From Glaesserella australis (lineage in GTDB: Bacteria; Pseudomonadota; Gammaproteobacteria; Enterobacterales; Pasteurellaceae), in assembly GCF_003260095.1 (NCBI RefSeq), contig NZ_PTPX01000020.1:22617-86616 (forward strand): 64,000 nt of DNA, given 5' to 3'. Shown here piece by piece: positions 1 to 7,468 of this stretch. The number at the start of each line of letters is the position of its first letter. The stretch's first letter is position 1. Position numbers and translations under genes: made by a program. Below the pieces are notes generated by a model. The model did not search any database and had not been told where the DNA came from. It saw nothing but the letters and a program-made list of their open reading frames with translations.

Positions 1-121
1 GACGCCACGCTTGGCGTCCGCAACAAGCGGTTGTATTTCGATAAAAATTTGCAAATTGCGAATGATTGAAACGGGCGCCAGCGTGGCGTCCCTACAAAGA
101 AATATAGGAGATACCGATTAT
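1..121. repeat. Palindromic intergenic repeats upstream of fucU
   Basis: Non-coding leader before fucU. It holds the palindromic block GACGCCACGCTTGGCGTC (2-19) and a related block GGCGCCAGCGTGGCGTC (about 83-99), plus one uptake word ACAAGCGGT at about 22. The two blocks can pair internally and with each other. They look like a dispersed palindromic repeat family rather than a gene. The fucU ribosome site AGGAG lies at about 106-110. Confidence 0.5.
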
Positions 122-562
122 ATGTTAAAAGGCATTCACCCTGCACTTTCCCCTGAATTGCTGAAAGTGCTGGCAGAAATGGGACACGGCGATGAAATCG
201 TGCTGTCTGATGCCCATTTTCCTGCACATCAACTACATCACAAGGTGATCCGTGCTGATGGCATTCAAATTGCCACCTTACTTGAAGCGATCACCCCATT
301 ATTTGAATATGACCAATATGTCGAACGTCCTTTAGCGATGATGCAAGCAGTTCCGGGCGACAGCCTTGATCCTGAGGTAGAAGAGCGTTATCTCGCCGCC
401 ATTGCAAAAATCAACGGCAAAGCACCGCTTGTTGAGCGTGTTGAACGCTTTGCGTTTTATGACAGAGCCAAAACCGCTTACGCCGTAGTGATCACCGGCG
501 AACTTGCCAAATATGGCAACATCATCTTGAAAAAAGGCGTAACCCCAGTTTTAACAGATTAG
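122..562 (+). CDS. fucU: L-fucose mutarotase FucU (RbsD/FucU family)
   Basis: Interconverts alpha- and beta-L-fucose in the cytoplasm ahead of fucose isomerase. The 146-residue protein starts [20 protein letters not shown] and carries the family core [16 protein letters not shown] with its catalytic His/Asp region, then VIRADG and a C-terminal [10 protein letters not shown]. Length and sequence follow Escherichia coli FucU closely. An in-frame start exists further upstream at 11, but the ATG at 122, preceded by AGGAG and matching the family N-terminus, is preferred. The stop is followed after 9 bases by fucA, so the two are one operon; the earlier fucose genes are presumably just outside the window. 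Confidence 0.93.
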   Translation: MLKGIHPALSPELLKVLAEMGHGDEIVLSDAHFPAHQLHHKVIRADGIQIATLLEAITPLFEYDQYVERPLAMMQAVPGDSLDPEVEERYLAAIAKINGKAPLVERVERFAFYDRAKTAYAVVITGELAKYGNIILKKGVTPVLTD

Positions 563-571
563 GAGGAGTGT

Positions 572-1225
572 ATGAACCGTCAAACTTTAGCTAGAAAAAT
601 TATCGACACCTGTTTAGAAATGACCCGTTTGGGCTTAAATCAAGGCACCGCAGGCAACATCAGCGTCCGTTATCAAGACGGAATGTTGATCACCCCGTCT
701 GGTATGCCTTATGAAAAAATGACCGAAGATGACATCGTTTATGTGGATAACGAAGGTAACTTTGAAGCAGGCAAATTGCCGTCAAGCGAATGGCAGTTCC
801 ACCTTGCCGTCTATCAAACTCGCCCAGAGTTAAATGCGGTGGTGCATAACCACGCCATTAACTGCACCGGCGTATCTATCCTAAACAAAGATATTCCAGC
901 CATTCACTATATGATTGCCGTTGGCGGCACAAACCATATCCCGTGTGTTCCTTATGCCACATTCGGTACTTGGCAGTTGGCGGAATATGTCAAACAAGGC
1001 ATTGCGAAAAGTAAGGCGATTTTGTTGCAACATCACGGAATGATCGCCGCCGAAGTCAATCTCGACAAAGCATTATGGGTTGCCCACGAAGTAGAAGTGT
1101 TAGCCGCACTTTATCTCAAACTGCTTGCCACAACGCCAAATGTGCCAGTTCTTTCTGATGAAGAAATCAAAGTAGTGCTAGGCAAGTTCTCTACTTATGG
1201 GTTGAGAGTGGAAGAGAAGCATTAA
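572..1225 (+). CDS. fucA: L-fuculose-1-phosphate aldolase FucA
   Basis: Class II zinc aldolase that splits L-fuculose 1-phosphate into dihydroxyacetone phosphate and L-lactaldehyde. The 217-residue protein shows the family signatures GTAGNISVR near residue 26 and ITPSGMPYEKM near residue 41, the zinc-ligand pair VVHNHAINC around residue 92 and the third histidine in LLQHHGMIA near residue 155. Ribosome site AGGAGG is ideally spaced from the ATG. It is the last gene before a strong terminator. Its product lactaldehyde is the substrate of FucO and AldA encoded at 43.8 and 45.3 kb. Confidence 0.95.
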   Translation: MNRQTLARKIIDTCLEMTRLGLNQGTAGNISVRYQDGMLITPSGMPYEKMTEDDIVYVDNEGNFEAGKLPSSEWQFHLAVYQTRPELNAVVHNHAINCTGVSILNKDIPAIHYMIAVGGTNHIPCVPYATFGTWQLAEYVKQGIAKSKAILLQHHGMIAAEVNLDKALWVAHEVEVLAALYLKLLATTPNVPVLSDEEIKVVLGKFSTYGLRVEEKH

Positions 1226-1240
1226 TCAAAAATATACACA

Positions 1241-1287
1241 AGCGGTCACATTTGTAAACCTTGTTACAAATGTGACCGCTTTTTTTG
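1241..1287 (+). terminator. Rho-independent terminator of fucUA (uptake-word stem)
   Basis: A perfect 17-bp inverted repeat, AGCGGTCACATTTGTAA (1241-1257) with its complement at 1264-1280, loop of six bases, then a run of seven T. The stem includes the uptake word ACAAGCGGT, as is common for terminators in this bacterial family. Confidence 0.93.
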
Positions 1288-1520
1288 TAAGCATAATAAA
1301 TATATTTTCTAACTATAAATATACTCTTCAATTAGTATATGTTTATACGCAGTCTACGGTTATATTTTTTACTGTAGTTATTGTATTAACTTGTTTGAAT
1401 AATCACCATTTAGCTTGCTTGTAAGGTTATGTTTTGTTGATAAAATAGACAAAGAAAGAATAGGGTTATTTTCTATATGATATATTATAAGAAAATAGAT
1501 AAATTATATTTAAATGATTA
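1288..1520. other. AT-rich intergenic region, no gene seen
   Basis: No open reading frame with a ribosome site and no clear promoter was found. Composition is strongly AT-rich compared with fucUA, continuous with the accessory genes that follow. A short duplication of TTAATGATGG at about 1518 and 1541 surrounds the next start codon. Confidence 0.5.
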
Positions 1521-1532
1521 ATGATGGGTTAT

Positions 1533-2758
1533 ATGACTATTAATGATGGATTATCTGTGTTACTTAAAGAGTGGCAACAATTTAATATTGATATTGAAAA
1601 TAAAACGATAGAGCAAGATAGTAAAATAGCACTTAATTTCACGCCATTTAAATTTATTTGGACAAATGAAGATGGTATCTCTGAGATTATTGCTTATTTA
1701 TTAGATCCAAGAGAAAAACATTCTCAAAAAACTTATTTTTAAATCAATTTCTTAAGGTAGTTGGAAAGCAACCTATATTGGATACGGATAGAGTTTATGT
1801 TGATATTCATAAAGCAACTTATCAAAACCGTTATCACGATATTTTTATTCAGATTTATGGTGACAATGCACCTAATCCAAAACTGATTATTTCTATTGAA
1901 AGTAAATTAAGATGGGCAAGTGATCAACCCAGACAAGTTAGTCATTATATTGATGATATAAAGAAATATAATCCAGATGATTACTTAATGCTTTATCTCA
2001 TTCCTAAAGGAAATACCCCCCCAACAGAAAATTCCATTTCTAGAATAGAATGGGATAAAGAAGCTAAAATAGAAAAAGCAAAAGTAATTTGTATTGCGAA
2101 TTTAATTGAATGGTTAGAAGAAAGTAAACCTAAAGCAAATAATGTTCAAGTTTTTGTAGAACATTTTATTCATTTTTTTAAACAGGAATATATTATGACA
2201 GAGAAACAAGATAAAAAAATTGATGTGATTGCTGAATTTTTAACAAATCAACAAACGTCAGAACTTGAATCTTTATTCAATATTATTGAATCAAAAGAGA
2301 TGATTTATTCAGTAGCAAAAGAGAGAATTATTAATAAATTCAACGACAAACTTAATGAATTTTATAAAAAAACAGATATAGCATTGGATGATCAGTGGAG
2401 TATTGATGATAGTAAATCAATTTCATCAAAGGGGTATATTTCTCCTATATACTTTACTAATAAGATTGTTAACTTCGTGATTTGTATTGAAGGTACTAAA
2501 AATAGTGCCTATTGGGGAATTAAAAGAGAAGATCAAAATAGCGATGAAGAAATATTAAATATCCTTAAAACAGGAATAAAATCTTCATCGCCAACAGATA
2601 AATACCCTCTATGGAACTATATTAACTCAGATTTTGATAGTCCAAGATGTTGGGCTGATTTTGTGACGAAAGACAGTTATATTTTTGAATCTATTTGGAA
2701 TAATATAGAAAAAATACTAAATGTATATCATGGTTTATCAGTAGCTATCGAAACATAA
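1533..2758 (+). pseudogene. PD-(D/E)XK nuclease-like gene, frameshifted
   Basis: Two reading frames that together resemble one PD-(D/E)XK nuclease-family protein of about 408 residues. The first part (1533-1742) ends TEDG-like NEDGISEIIAYLLDPREKHS and then stops at TAA (1740-1742). The second frame is open from 1739 and continues LNQFLKVVGKQ, then IIISIESK-like ISIESKLRWASDQPRQ (the E-x-K core) and a long helical C-terminus. The break is at a run of five T (1736-1740): one more T would restore the frame. Whether this is a real mutation, a phase-variable tract or a sequencing error cannot be told. Base composition is AT-rich, unlike the fucose genes, which suggests acquisition by transfer. Role not known; nucleases of this fold often act in defence, but there is no partner gene beside it. 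Confidence 0.6.
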
Positions 2759-2801
2759 CTAAAAATTTATATTAGTATATAAATTATATTTAAAATCAAT
2801 G

Positions 2802-2836
2802 AGCCCTTAATTTAATTATTAAGGGCTTTATTTTTA
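2802..2836 (+). terminator. Terminator after the nuclease-like gene
   Basis: AGCCCTTAAT (2802-2811) pairs perfectly with ATTAAGGGCT (2818-2827), loop of six, followed by TTATTTTT. Confidence 0.8.
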
Positions 2837-2892
2837 TGCGATACAATTTATCGAAATGAGTGTTAAAGTTACCATTGTAGAATAAATTTTTT

Positions 2893-3321
2893 ATGAAGTG
2901 GAGAAGTGTTATACCAATGATTATCTGGAATATCAGCGATTATTTTTATCATAAAAAACGTGATCTATATTTTATTCGTTTTCACAATACAAATATTGAA
3001 AATGATTATGAGCAACTACCAGAAAGGGAAATGCTTTTAACATGGTTTAAAGATCATTTACCGAACGTGGAAGTAAGACCTATTGCTCTTTTTTATATGG
3101 ACAGTGGGATCTTATCTGGATTCTATGATGGATCAATTAGTATAGATTTTGATGAAGAATCACTAAAAAAATTCTGTGATCATTGGGAAGATGGTAATAA
3201 TAAATCACTAGATGACCGCTTTCAATGTCACTGGATTACTTTGGAATTTTATAAACAGCAGAATAATGGGAAAATTCCAAACCCTAATGAGTACTATGAT
3301 TCCTGCTGGGCAGATGAGTAA
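2893..3321 (+). CDS. Hypothetical acidic protein, 142 residues
   Basis: Not recognised. A soluble-looking protein with an aromatic-rich N-terminus, the segment LPEREMLLTWFKDHLP, then a run FYDGSISIDFDEESLKKFCDHW and an acidic tail NPNEYYDSCWADE. No signal peptide or membrane segment. The start is uncertain: the ATG at 2893 lacks a good ribosome site and an internal ATG at 2917 is equally possible. It shares the AT-rich composition of the nuclease-like gene and lies between that gene and the CRP-controlled ABC operon, so both appear to be one accessory insertion. Short acidic proteins of this kind are sometimes immunity proteins, but nothing here proves it. Confidence 0.6.
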   Translation: MKWRSVIPMIIWNISDYFYHKKRDLYFIRFHNTNIENDYEQLPEREMLLTWFKDHLPNVEVRPIALFYMDSGILSGFYDGSISIDFDEESLKKFCDHWEDGNNKSLDDRFQCHWITLEFYKQQNNGKIPNPNEYYDSCWADE

Positions 3322-3453
3322 TATTAGAAATAGAATCTCTTAAAAAGGGTTACATCCTATATGCGATATTTGCTGTTCTGCCCGATTTTCTTAAAAAATC
3401 CACAAAATCGGGCAAATCAAATTGTTCTAAATTTCATCATTTACTGTTTTTTT

Positions 3454-3469
3454 TGTGACAACTCTCACA
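3454..3469. promoter_or_regulatory. CRP site upstream of the ABC transporter operon
   Basis: TGTGA-N6-TCACA, both half sites perfect (TGTGACAACTCTCACA). It lies about 105 bases before the ATPase start, a usual place for catabolite activation of a sugar transport operon. Confidence 0.85.
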
Positions 3470-3573
3470 AAATTAAAAGTTCAATGTAAATCCACTTTGA
3501 AAACAGTCAGCTTTGTACAAATATGATTTCCGTTACTTAGGTAAACCATTTTTATATCCTAATGGAGGCAGAG

Positions 3574-4978
3574 ATGACCGCAGTCAATAGCAATACGCCG
3601 TTACTCTCAATGAAGAACATCAGTAAATCCTTTGTGGGGGTTCAAGCGTTGAAAAATGTTCAACTTGAGCTACATAAAGGAGAAGCTCATGCTTTAATGG
3701 GAGAGAACGGAGCTGGCAAATCAACCTTAATGAAATGCTTGATCGGGGTTCATCAAGCAGATGAAGGGGAGATCATCTATAAAGGAAAAGCCGTTAAGTA
3801 CAGTTCTGTGTTAGAAGCGCAGAAAGAAGGCATTAGTATGATTTTCCAAGAGTTGAACCTCATACCTCATTTAACCGTGGCAGAAAATATCTTCTTTGCC
3901 CGTGAGCCTCATAAATTTGGCATTGTCGATAAAGCCAAAATGAACAAAGATGCGGCGGACTTGCTCAATATGTTTGATATTGATGTAAAACCGACCGACC
4001 TAGTTAAAGACCTTTCCGTTGCTCGTCAGCAAATGGTGGAAATCGCCAAAGCTCTTTCTTTTGATGTGGAAGTGTTGATTATGGACGAACCCACTTCTGC
4101 TCTGACCGAAAAAGAGATCGAAAAACTGTTTGAACTTGTTCGCCGTTTAAAAGAAAAAGGGGTATGTATCGTTTACATCTCTCACCGTATGGACGAACTC
4201 AAACAGATCTGCGACCGCATTACCATTTTCCGTGATGGTACCTATGTGTCTAGCCACCGTTTTGATGAAATTACGATGGACGAAATCATTACCAAAATGG
4301 TTGGTCGTACCCTTGATAACCACTTCCCACCGAAAACTGCTCAAATCAGCGATGAGCTACTGCTTTCAGTCATGAATGCTGAACGTAAAGGGGTGTTTGA
4401 GCCGTTGAACTTTGACCTGTTAAAAGGCGAAGTGTTAGGCATTACTGGCTTAGTGGGAGCGAAACGTACCGAACTTGCCCGTGCGATTTTCGGGGCTGAC
4501 CCACTTGACGGCGGTGAGATTTATGTTCGCAATAAGAAAGTGGTCATTCGTGACCCAAGCGACTCAATCAAAGCAGGGATTGCCTATCTGTCTGAAGACC
4601 GCAAGCTTAACGGTGTTGCGGTGCGAATGAGTATTCGTGAAAACATCACGATGGCATCAATGGATAAAGTCTGCGATCAGCTTGGCATTATTTCTCACAA
4701 TGAAGAAGTTAAAGCCAGCGACACTTTCATTAAGAAAATGGAAATTAAAACGCCAACCCCAGAGCAGTTAGTCAATAACTTAAGCGGTGGTAACCAACAG
4801 AAAGTGGTTATTGGTAAATGGTTGTTCCGTGATGCAAACGTGATGATTTTCGATGAGCCAACTCGTGGTATTGATGTGGGGGCAAAATATGCGATTTATC
4901 AGCTAATTGATGAACTTGCCGCAAATGGTGTAGGTGTAATTGTGATTTCATCAGAACTCCCTGAAATTCTTGGTATTA
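3574..4978 (+). pseudogene. Sugar ABC transporter ATPase (RbsA/XylG type), 5' part, split by prophage
   Basis: Energises a CUT2-family sugar importer. Two tandem ATPase halves: first Walker A GENGAGKST near residue 43 and Walker B VLIMDEPTSA near residue 170; second half with the degenerate site LVGAKRTE that is usual for this family, signature LSGGNQQK near residue 407 and Walker B VMIFDEPTRG. The natural start is the ATG at 3574, behind GGAGG; an earlier in-frame ATG at 3562 overlaps that ribosome site. The gene runs into phage DNA at codon ISSELPEILGI and stops at 4983 inside the phage end. The missing C-terminal 44 codons are at 41516-41650. The truncated product keeps both nucleotide-binding halves but lacks its tail; activity is unknown and the downstream permease is uncoupled. 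Confidence 0.93.
4975..4978. repeat. Target duplication, copy at the late end (ATTA)
   Basis: ATTA directly before the phage TG. The same four bases open the right flank at 41516. Joining the flanks at this overlap gives an uninterrupted ATPase frame. Mu-type transposition normally duplicates 5 bp; here only four bases match flush with the ends. Confidence 0.65.
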
Positions 4979-5052
4979 TGTAAAGGCGTAATTTTTTTTG
5001 CATAGTTTAACAGAATTATTTGCACAACCTAGCAATTAAAAACTATGCAAAT
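4979..5052. repeat. Late-end transposase-binding repeats
   Basis: Terminal 27 bases TGT...TTTGCATAG, followed by a second inverted copy CTATGCAAA at 5043-5051. The word TTTGCATAG / CTATGCAAA also occurs at the other end (41341, 41489; near copy at 41396), which is the pattern expected of transposase A end-binding sites. Confidence 0.75.
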
Positions 5053-5062
5053 AATTTTGTAA

Positions 5063-5103
5063 TACTGTATATATTGACATTTCTGCAATAGATTTATTAT
5101 ACT
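5063..5103 (+). promoter_or_regulatory. SOS promoter with LexA box for the dinI-like gene
   Basis: TACTGTATATATTGACATTT (5063-5082) matches the LexA consensus CTGT-N8-ACAG with one change (ACAT). The same bases contain a perfect -35 TTGACA (5074-5079), and TATACT (5098-5103) follows after 18 bases. LexA bound here would cover the -35 box. Confidence 0.75.
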
Positions 5104-5134
5104 GGGTTTATGAACAGTAAAATAAGGAGTCTAT

Positions 5135-5386
5135 ATGAAAGTTGTTGATATACGCTTTGTCAAAGAAAGAGATAGCAAAAAACTTGCTGAGCAAGAGAAA
5201 ACTATGCAGAAATTAGCTCGTCGAATCCCTGAAAGAATAGCAGCAAAATTCAGTGATATTGAAGTTAAAGTTAGGTTTTCAAGCTCTTCTGGGATTGATG
5301 TATCGGGCTTTAAGGGTAATGAAAAAGAAAAATTTATGTCATTCTTGGAAGAATTATGGGAAGACCCTTTTTTGCTTGATGACTGA
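5135..5386 (+). CDS. DinI-like SOS protein
   Basis: An 83-residue protein with the DinI-family pattern: a basic beta strand at the N-terminus (VVDIRFVKERD), a helix rich in Lys/Glu, RIAAKFSDIEVKVRFSSSSG in the middle, and the closing FLEELWEDP helix, which is the most typical family segment. In E. coli DinI binds RecA filaments and modulates LexA and UmuD cleavage. It is the only late-end gene on the plus strand, has its own LexA-box promoter and AAGGAG ribosome site, and ends at a shared terminator. Inference: it tunes RecA and so the cleavage of this phage's S24 repressor. Slightly acidic at the C-terminus. Confidence 0.75.
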   Translation: MKVVDIRFVKERDSKKLAEQEKTMQKLARRIPERIAAKFSDIEVKVRFSSSSGIDVSGFKGNEKEKFMSFLEELWEDPFLLDD

Positions 5387-5390
5387 TTTA

Positions 5391-5425
5391 AACGCCCTTT
5401 AAACTAATTTTAAAGGGCGTTTTTC
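5391..5425. terminator. Bidirectional terminator between dinI-like gene and methyltransferase
   Basis: AACGCCCTTTAAA (5391-5403) pairs perfectly with TTTAAAGGGCGTT (5409-5421), T run on the plus side and A run on the other. It ends both convergent genes. Confidence 0.88.
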
Positions 5426-6253
5426 TTAGAATTTATACACCATATTATCTTCGTATTTTTTGTCACAACTTACAGAAGCACTCACCACAATCCGTTCCAC
5501 CCCATCAAAAGCCTGCCAATTATCCACTTTATCTTCCTGCATATATTCAATAAATCGAATAAACTCCGATTCCTTTGAGCTGAAGAAGATATAAGGTGGT
5601 TTGGTAATATTGATTAGGCGTAGAAAATCAATTAAATCAAAATACTTCTCTTGCCTATAACTCTCTTGTCTTGTACAAAGATATGGCGGGTCAAGGACAA
5701 GTAACACTTTTTCTTTCCCTGAGAAGCGTGGCACTAATTGATGGAACGACTCACAAACAATTTCCACGCCATCAAGATAACCCTCCGCACTTGGATAGTT
5801 ACTCTGACGTAAACAATGCCAGAAATTATGTTTATACAAATCTTCAATGTTTTTTACTTGTTCTCCGCTAAATAATAACCATGAGCATAAAACATGAAGG
5901 TCTTTATATCCCTTAAACGCCTCAATAATCCCAATTAGTTGCAATTTTTTCGCCTTATCCAATCGTTTACCTTTGGGATAATCAGCAAGAGCAACCGCTA
6001 ATTGTTGGCGTAGTTGATTAATGTCAGGGATATGTCGTAAACGCTCAGCATAGTTGTCAAAATCATTGTAAATCACCCTTGCCTGTGGCTTGAGTTGTTT
6101 GGCGGTATGAGATAATAAACCGCTACCACCAAACACATCTACAATCGTCCACCCTTCGCCGTCACCGTCGATATTATCATTTAAGATCTGACTAAAATGT
6201 TTCAAAAACATTCTTTTTTGCCCAATAAATGGGAGTGGAGCTTGCTTAAACAT
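5426..6253 (-). CDS. D12-class DNA adenine methyltransferase, with upstream repeat-controlled start
   Basis: Phage N6-adenine methyltransferase of the Dam/D12 class. The 275-residue core begins MFKQAPLPFIGQKRMF, with motif I VDVFGGSGLLS near residue 38 and catalytic motif IV LDPPYLCTRQ near residue 187. The ATG at 6253 has a strong site AAAGGAG six bases upstream. A second start, ATG at 6369, overlaps the stop of the preceding gene (TAATG) and is followed by 17 GCAA repeats; with 17 copies that frame ends at TGA 6271-6273, while 18 copies would fuse a (KQAS)n leader of about 39 residues to the enzyme. So the repeat can switch either an extended form or translational coupling. It sits where Mu carries mom, so an anti-restriction role is likely. 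Target sequence not deducible. Confidence 0.85.
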   Translation of the reverse strand: MFKQAPLPFIGQKRMFLKHFSQILNDNIDGDGEGWTIVDVFGGSGLLSHTAKQLKPQARVIYNDFDNYAERLRHIPDINQLRQQLAVALADYPKGKRLDKAKKLQLIGIIEAFKGYKDLHVLCSWLLFSGEQVKNIEDLYKHNFWHCLRQSNYPSAEGYLDGVEIVCESFHQLVPRFSGKEKVLLVLDPPYLCTRQESYRQEKYFDLIDFLRLINITKPPYIFFSSKESEFIRFIEYMQEDKVDNWQAFDGVERIVVSASVSCDKKYEDNMVYKF

Positions 6254-6275
6254 AGCACACTCCTTTACACTCACT

Positions 6276-6347
<72 letters not shown>

Positions 6348-6368
6348 CAGTATTTTGCTCTTTTTCCA

Positions 6369-6848
6369 TTATCGCAACATCTCCTTTTTATTTAAAATCA
6401 CAGCCAACTGATTCGGACTAAACCGCCAGCCTTGCTTACTATTAAACATCGCATTAAAGCACCATTCGGAACAAAAGAACCGCTCTCCACGTTGCTTAAA
6501 TCCAAGCACTACACCCAATGCTCCCCAAAGGTCATATTTCTTGCCTTTGGTCTGCTCAAAATAGGCTTTCACTTGTGTTTCTGTCACATTTTGTAACTCA
6601 ACCAAATCCCACTTAGAGCGGTCAGATACATTGATAATTTTGCAACGCACACCACCATCACGGGGGCTTGAGCTATAACACTCAAACCACTCGTGATAGC
6701 TGTAATGTCCTACAACACGAGCTTTACTTACTGCAATCTCGCAATGCGAGTATTGCCCTTTGGTTACTTTTCTAATCAACCAATCTTCAAGCCGTTCACG
6801 CCAGTTTTTTGCGTTGCCTTTATATAAAGCAAGGTAGATTTTATTCAT
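6369..6848 (-). CDS. Permuted NlpC/P60-like (YiiX/LRAT-type) cysteine enzyme
   Basis: A 159-residue protein with the order of catalytic residues seen in permuted NlpC/P60 folds: His in KGQYSHCEIAV near residue 37 and Cys in ERFFCSEWCF near residue 132. Members include amidases, acyltransferases and peptidases; the substrate here is unknown. No signal peptide. The start ATG at 6848 overlaps the end of the fibre assembly gene, and its stop overlaps the repeat-linked ATG of the methyltransferase (TAATG), so the three are translationally coupled. Related small enzymes occur beside tail fibre genes in other Mu-like phages of this family, as far as I recall. A wall-penetration or protein-modifying role is possible. 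Confidence 0.65.
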   Translation of the reverse strand: MNKIYLALYKGNAKNWRERLEDWLIRKVTKGQYSHCEIAVSKARVVGHYSYHEWFECYSSSPRDGGVRCKIINVSDRSKWDLVELQNVTETQVKAYFEQTKGKKYDLWGALGVVLGFKQRGERFFCSEWCFNAMFNSKQGWRFSPNQLAVILNKKEMLR

Positions 6849-7467
6849 TCGCAGCTCCTGCAAAATCCTCATAAGTCTGCGTCCACCCACCCGAATAATC
6901 ATACTCCAACGGGTTTTCTACTTGCTCCACCATCGCCTTATGCTTCAAGGCATTAGCGTGATTGCCAGTCTTGGCTTCCATCAACACCTGCCAAATAACC
7001 AACAATTTTTCTTTATTGATCATCGCAACGGAATTATCCGCAAAAGTCCAAGGGATTTCCTGGTCGCCAAACAGGTCAAAAGTCGCTTTGACTGACAAGA
7101 TATTGCGTTCTGCGGTGGCGTCTGTGTCAATCCACTTATCAATCGCTGGCACATAAACACCGCCGTTGATTTTCTTATCTCGCAGGGCGTTGATGGCTTC
7201 ACGAACTCGTTGGCGTTGTGACCCTAATAAGACAAGATGTTTTTCTGGTGAAAGTATCCATTCTTGTCCATTCCATTCATGAGCTGATGTTGGTCGTCGA
7301 GATGTCAAAGTAAGAGTTCCATTCATTACAATAATCTCTTTTCCTTTGTTTCGACCATCAATAAAAAAGTTAAATTCTGATTCTTTAACTGGGATAGCAT
7401 TTTCAGGGATGTGATTGTGCACCCCTTCAACTAAAAATACTTGATTGTCAATATCGTAAAAATACAT
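6841..7467 (-). CDS. U: Tail fibre assembly protein (Mu gpU position)
   Basis: A 208-residue protein directly after the fibre gene with one base between. The N-terminus MYFYDIDNQVFLVEG and central EWNGQEWILSPEK resemble fibre assembly chaperones; the C-terminal half with GGVYVPAIDKWIDTDATAERN is the DUF4376-type domain found in such proteins. It should help fold or trimerise the fibre and is not expected to be in the virion. Unlike Mu there is only one fibre/assembly pair and no invertase gene next to it. Confidence 0.8.
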   Translation of the reverse strand: MYFYDIDNQVFLVEGVHNHIPENAIPVKESEFNFFIDGRNKGKEIIVMNGTLTLTSRRPTSAHEWNGQEWILSPEKHLVLLGSQRQRVREAINALRDKKINGGVYVPAIDKWIDTDATAERNILSVKATFDLFGDQEIPWTFADNSVAMINKEKLLVIWQVLMEAKTGNHANALKHKAMVEQVENPLEYDYSGGWTQTYEDFAGAANE

Positions 7468-7468
7468 T

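Noticed and set aside
5671..5871. Plus-strand frame inside the methyltransferase gene
   Set aside because: Antisense to the DPPY-containing conserved region; no upstream signals.
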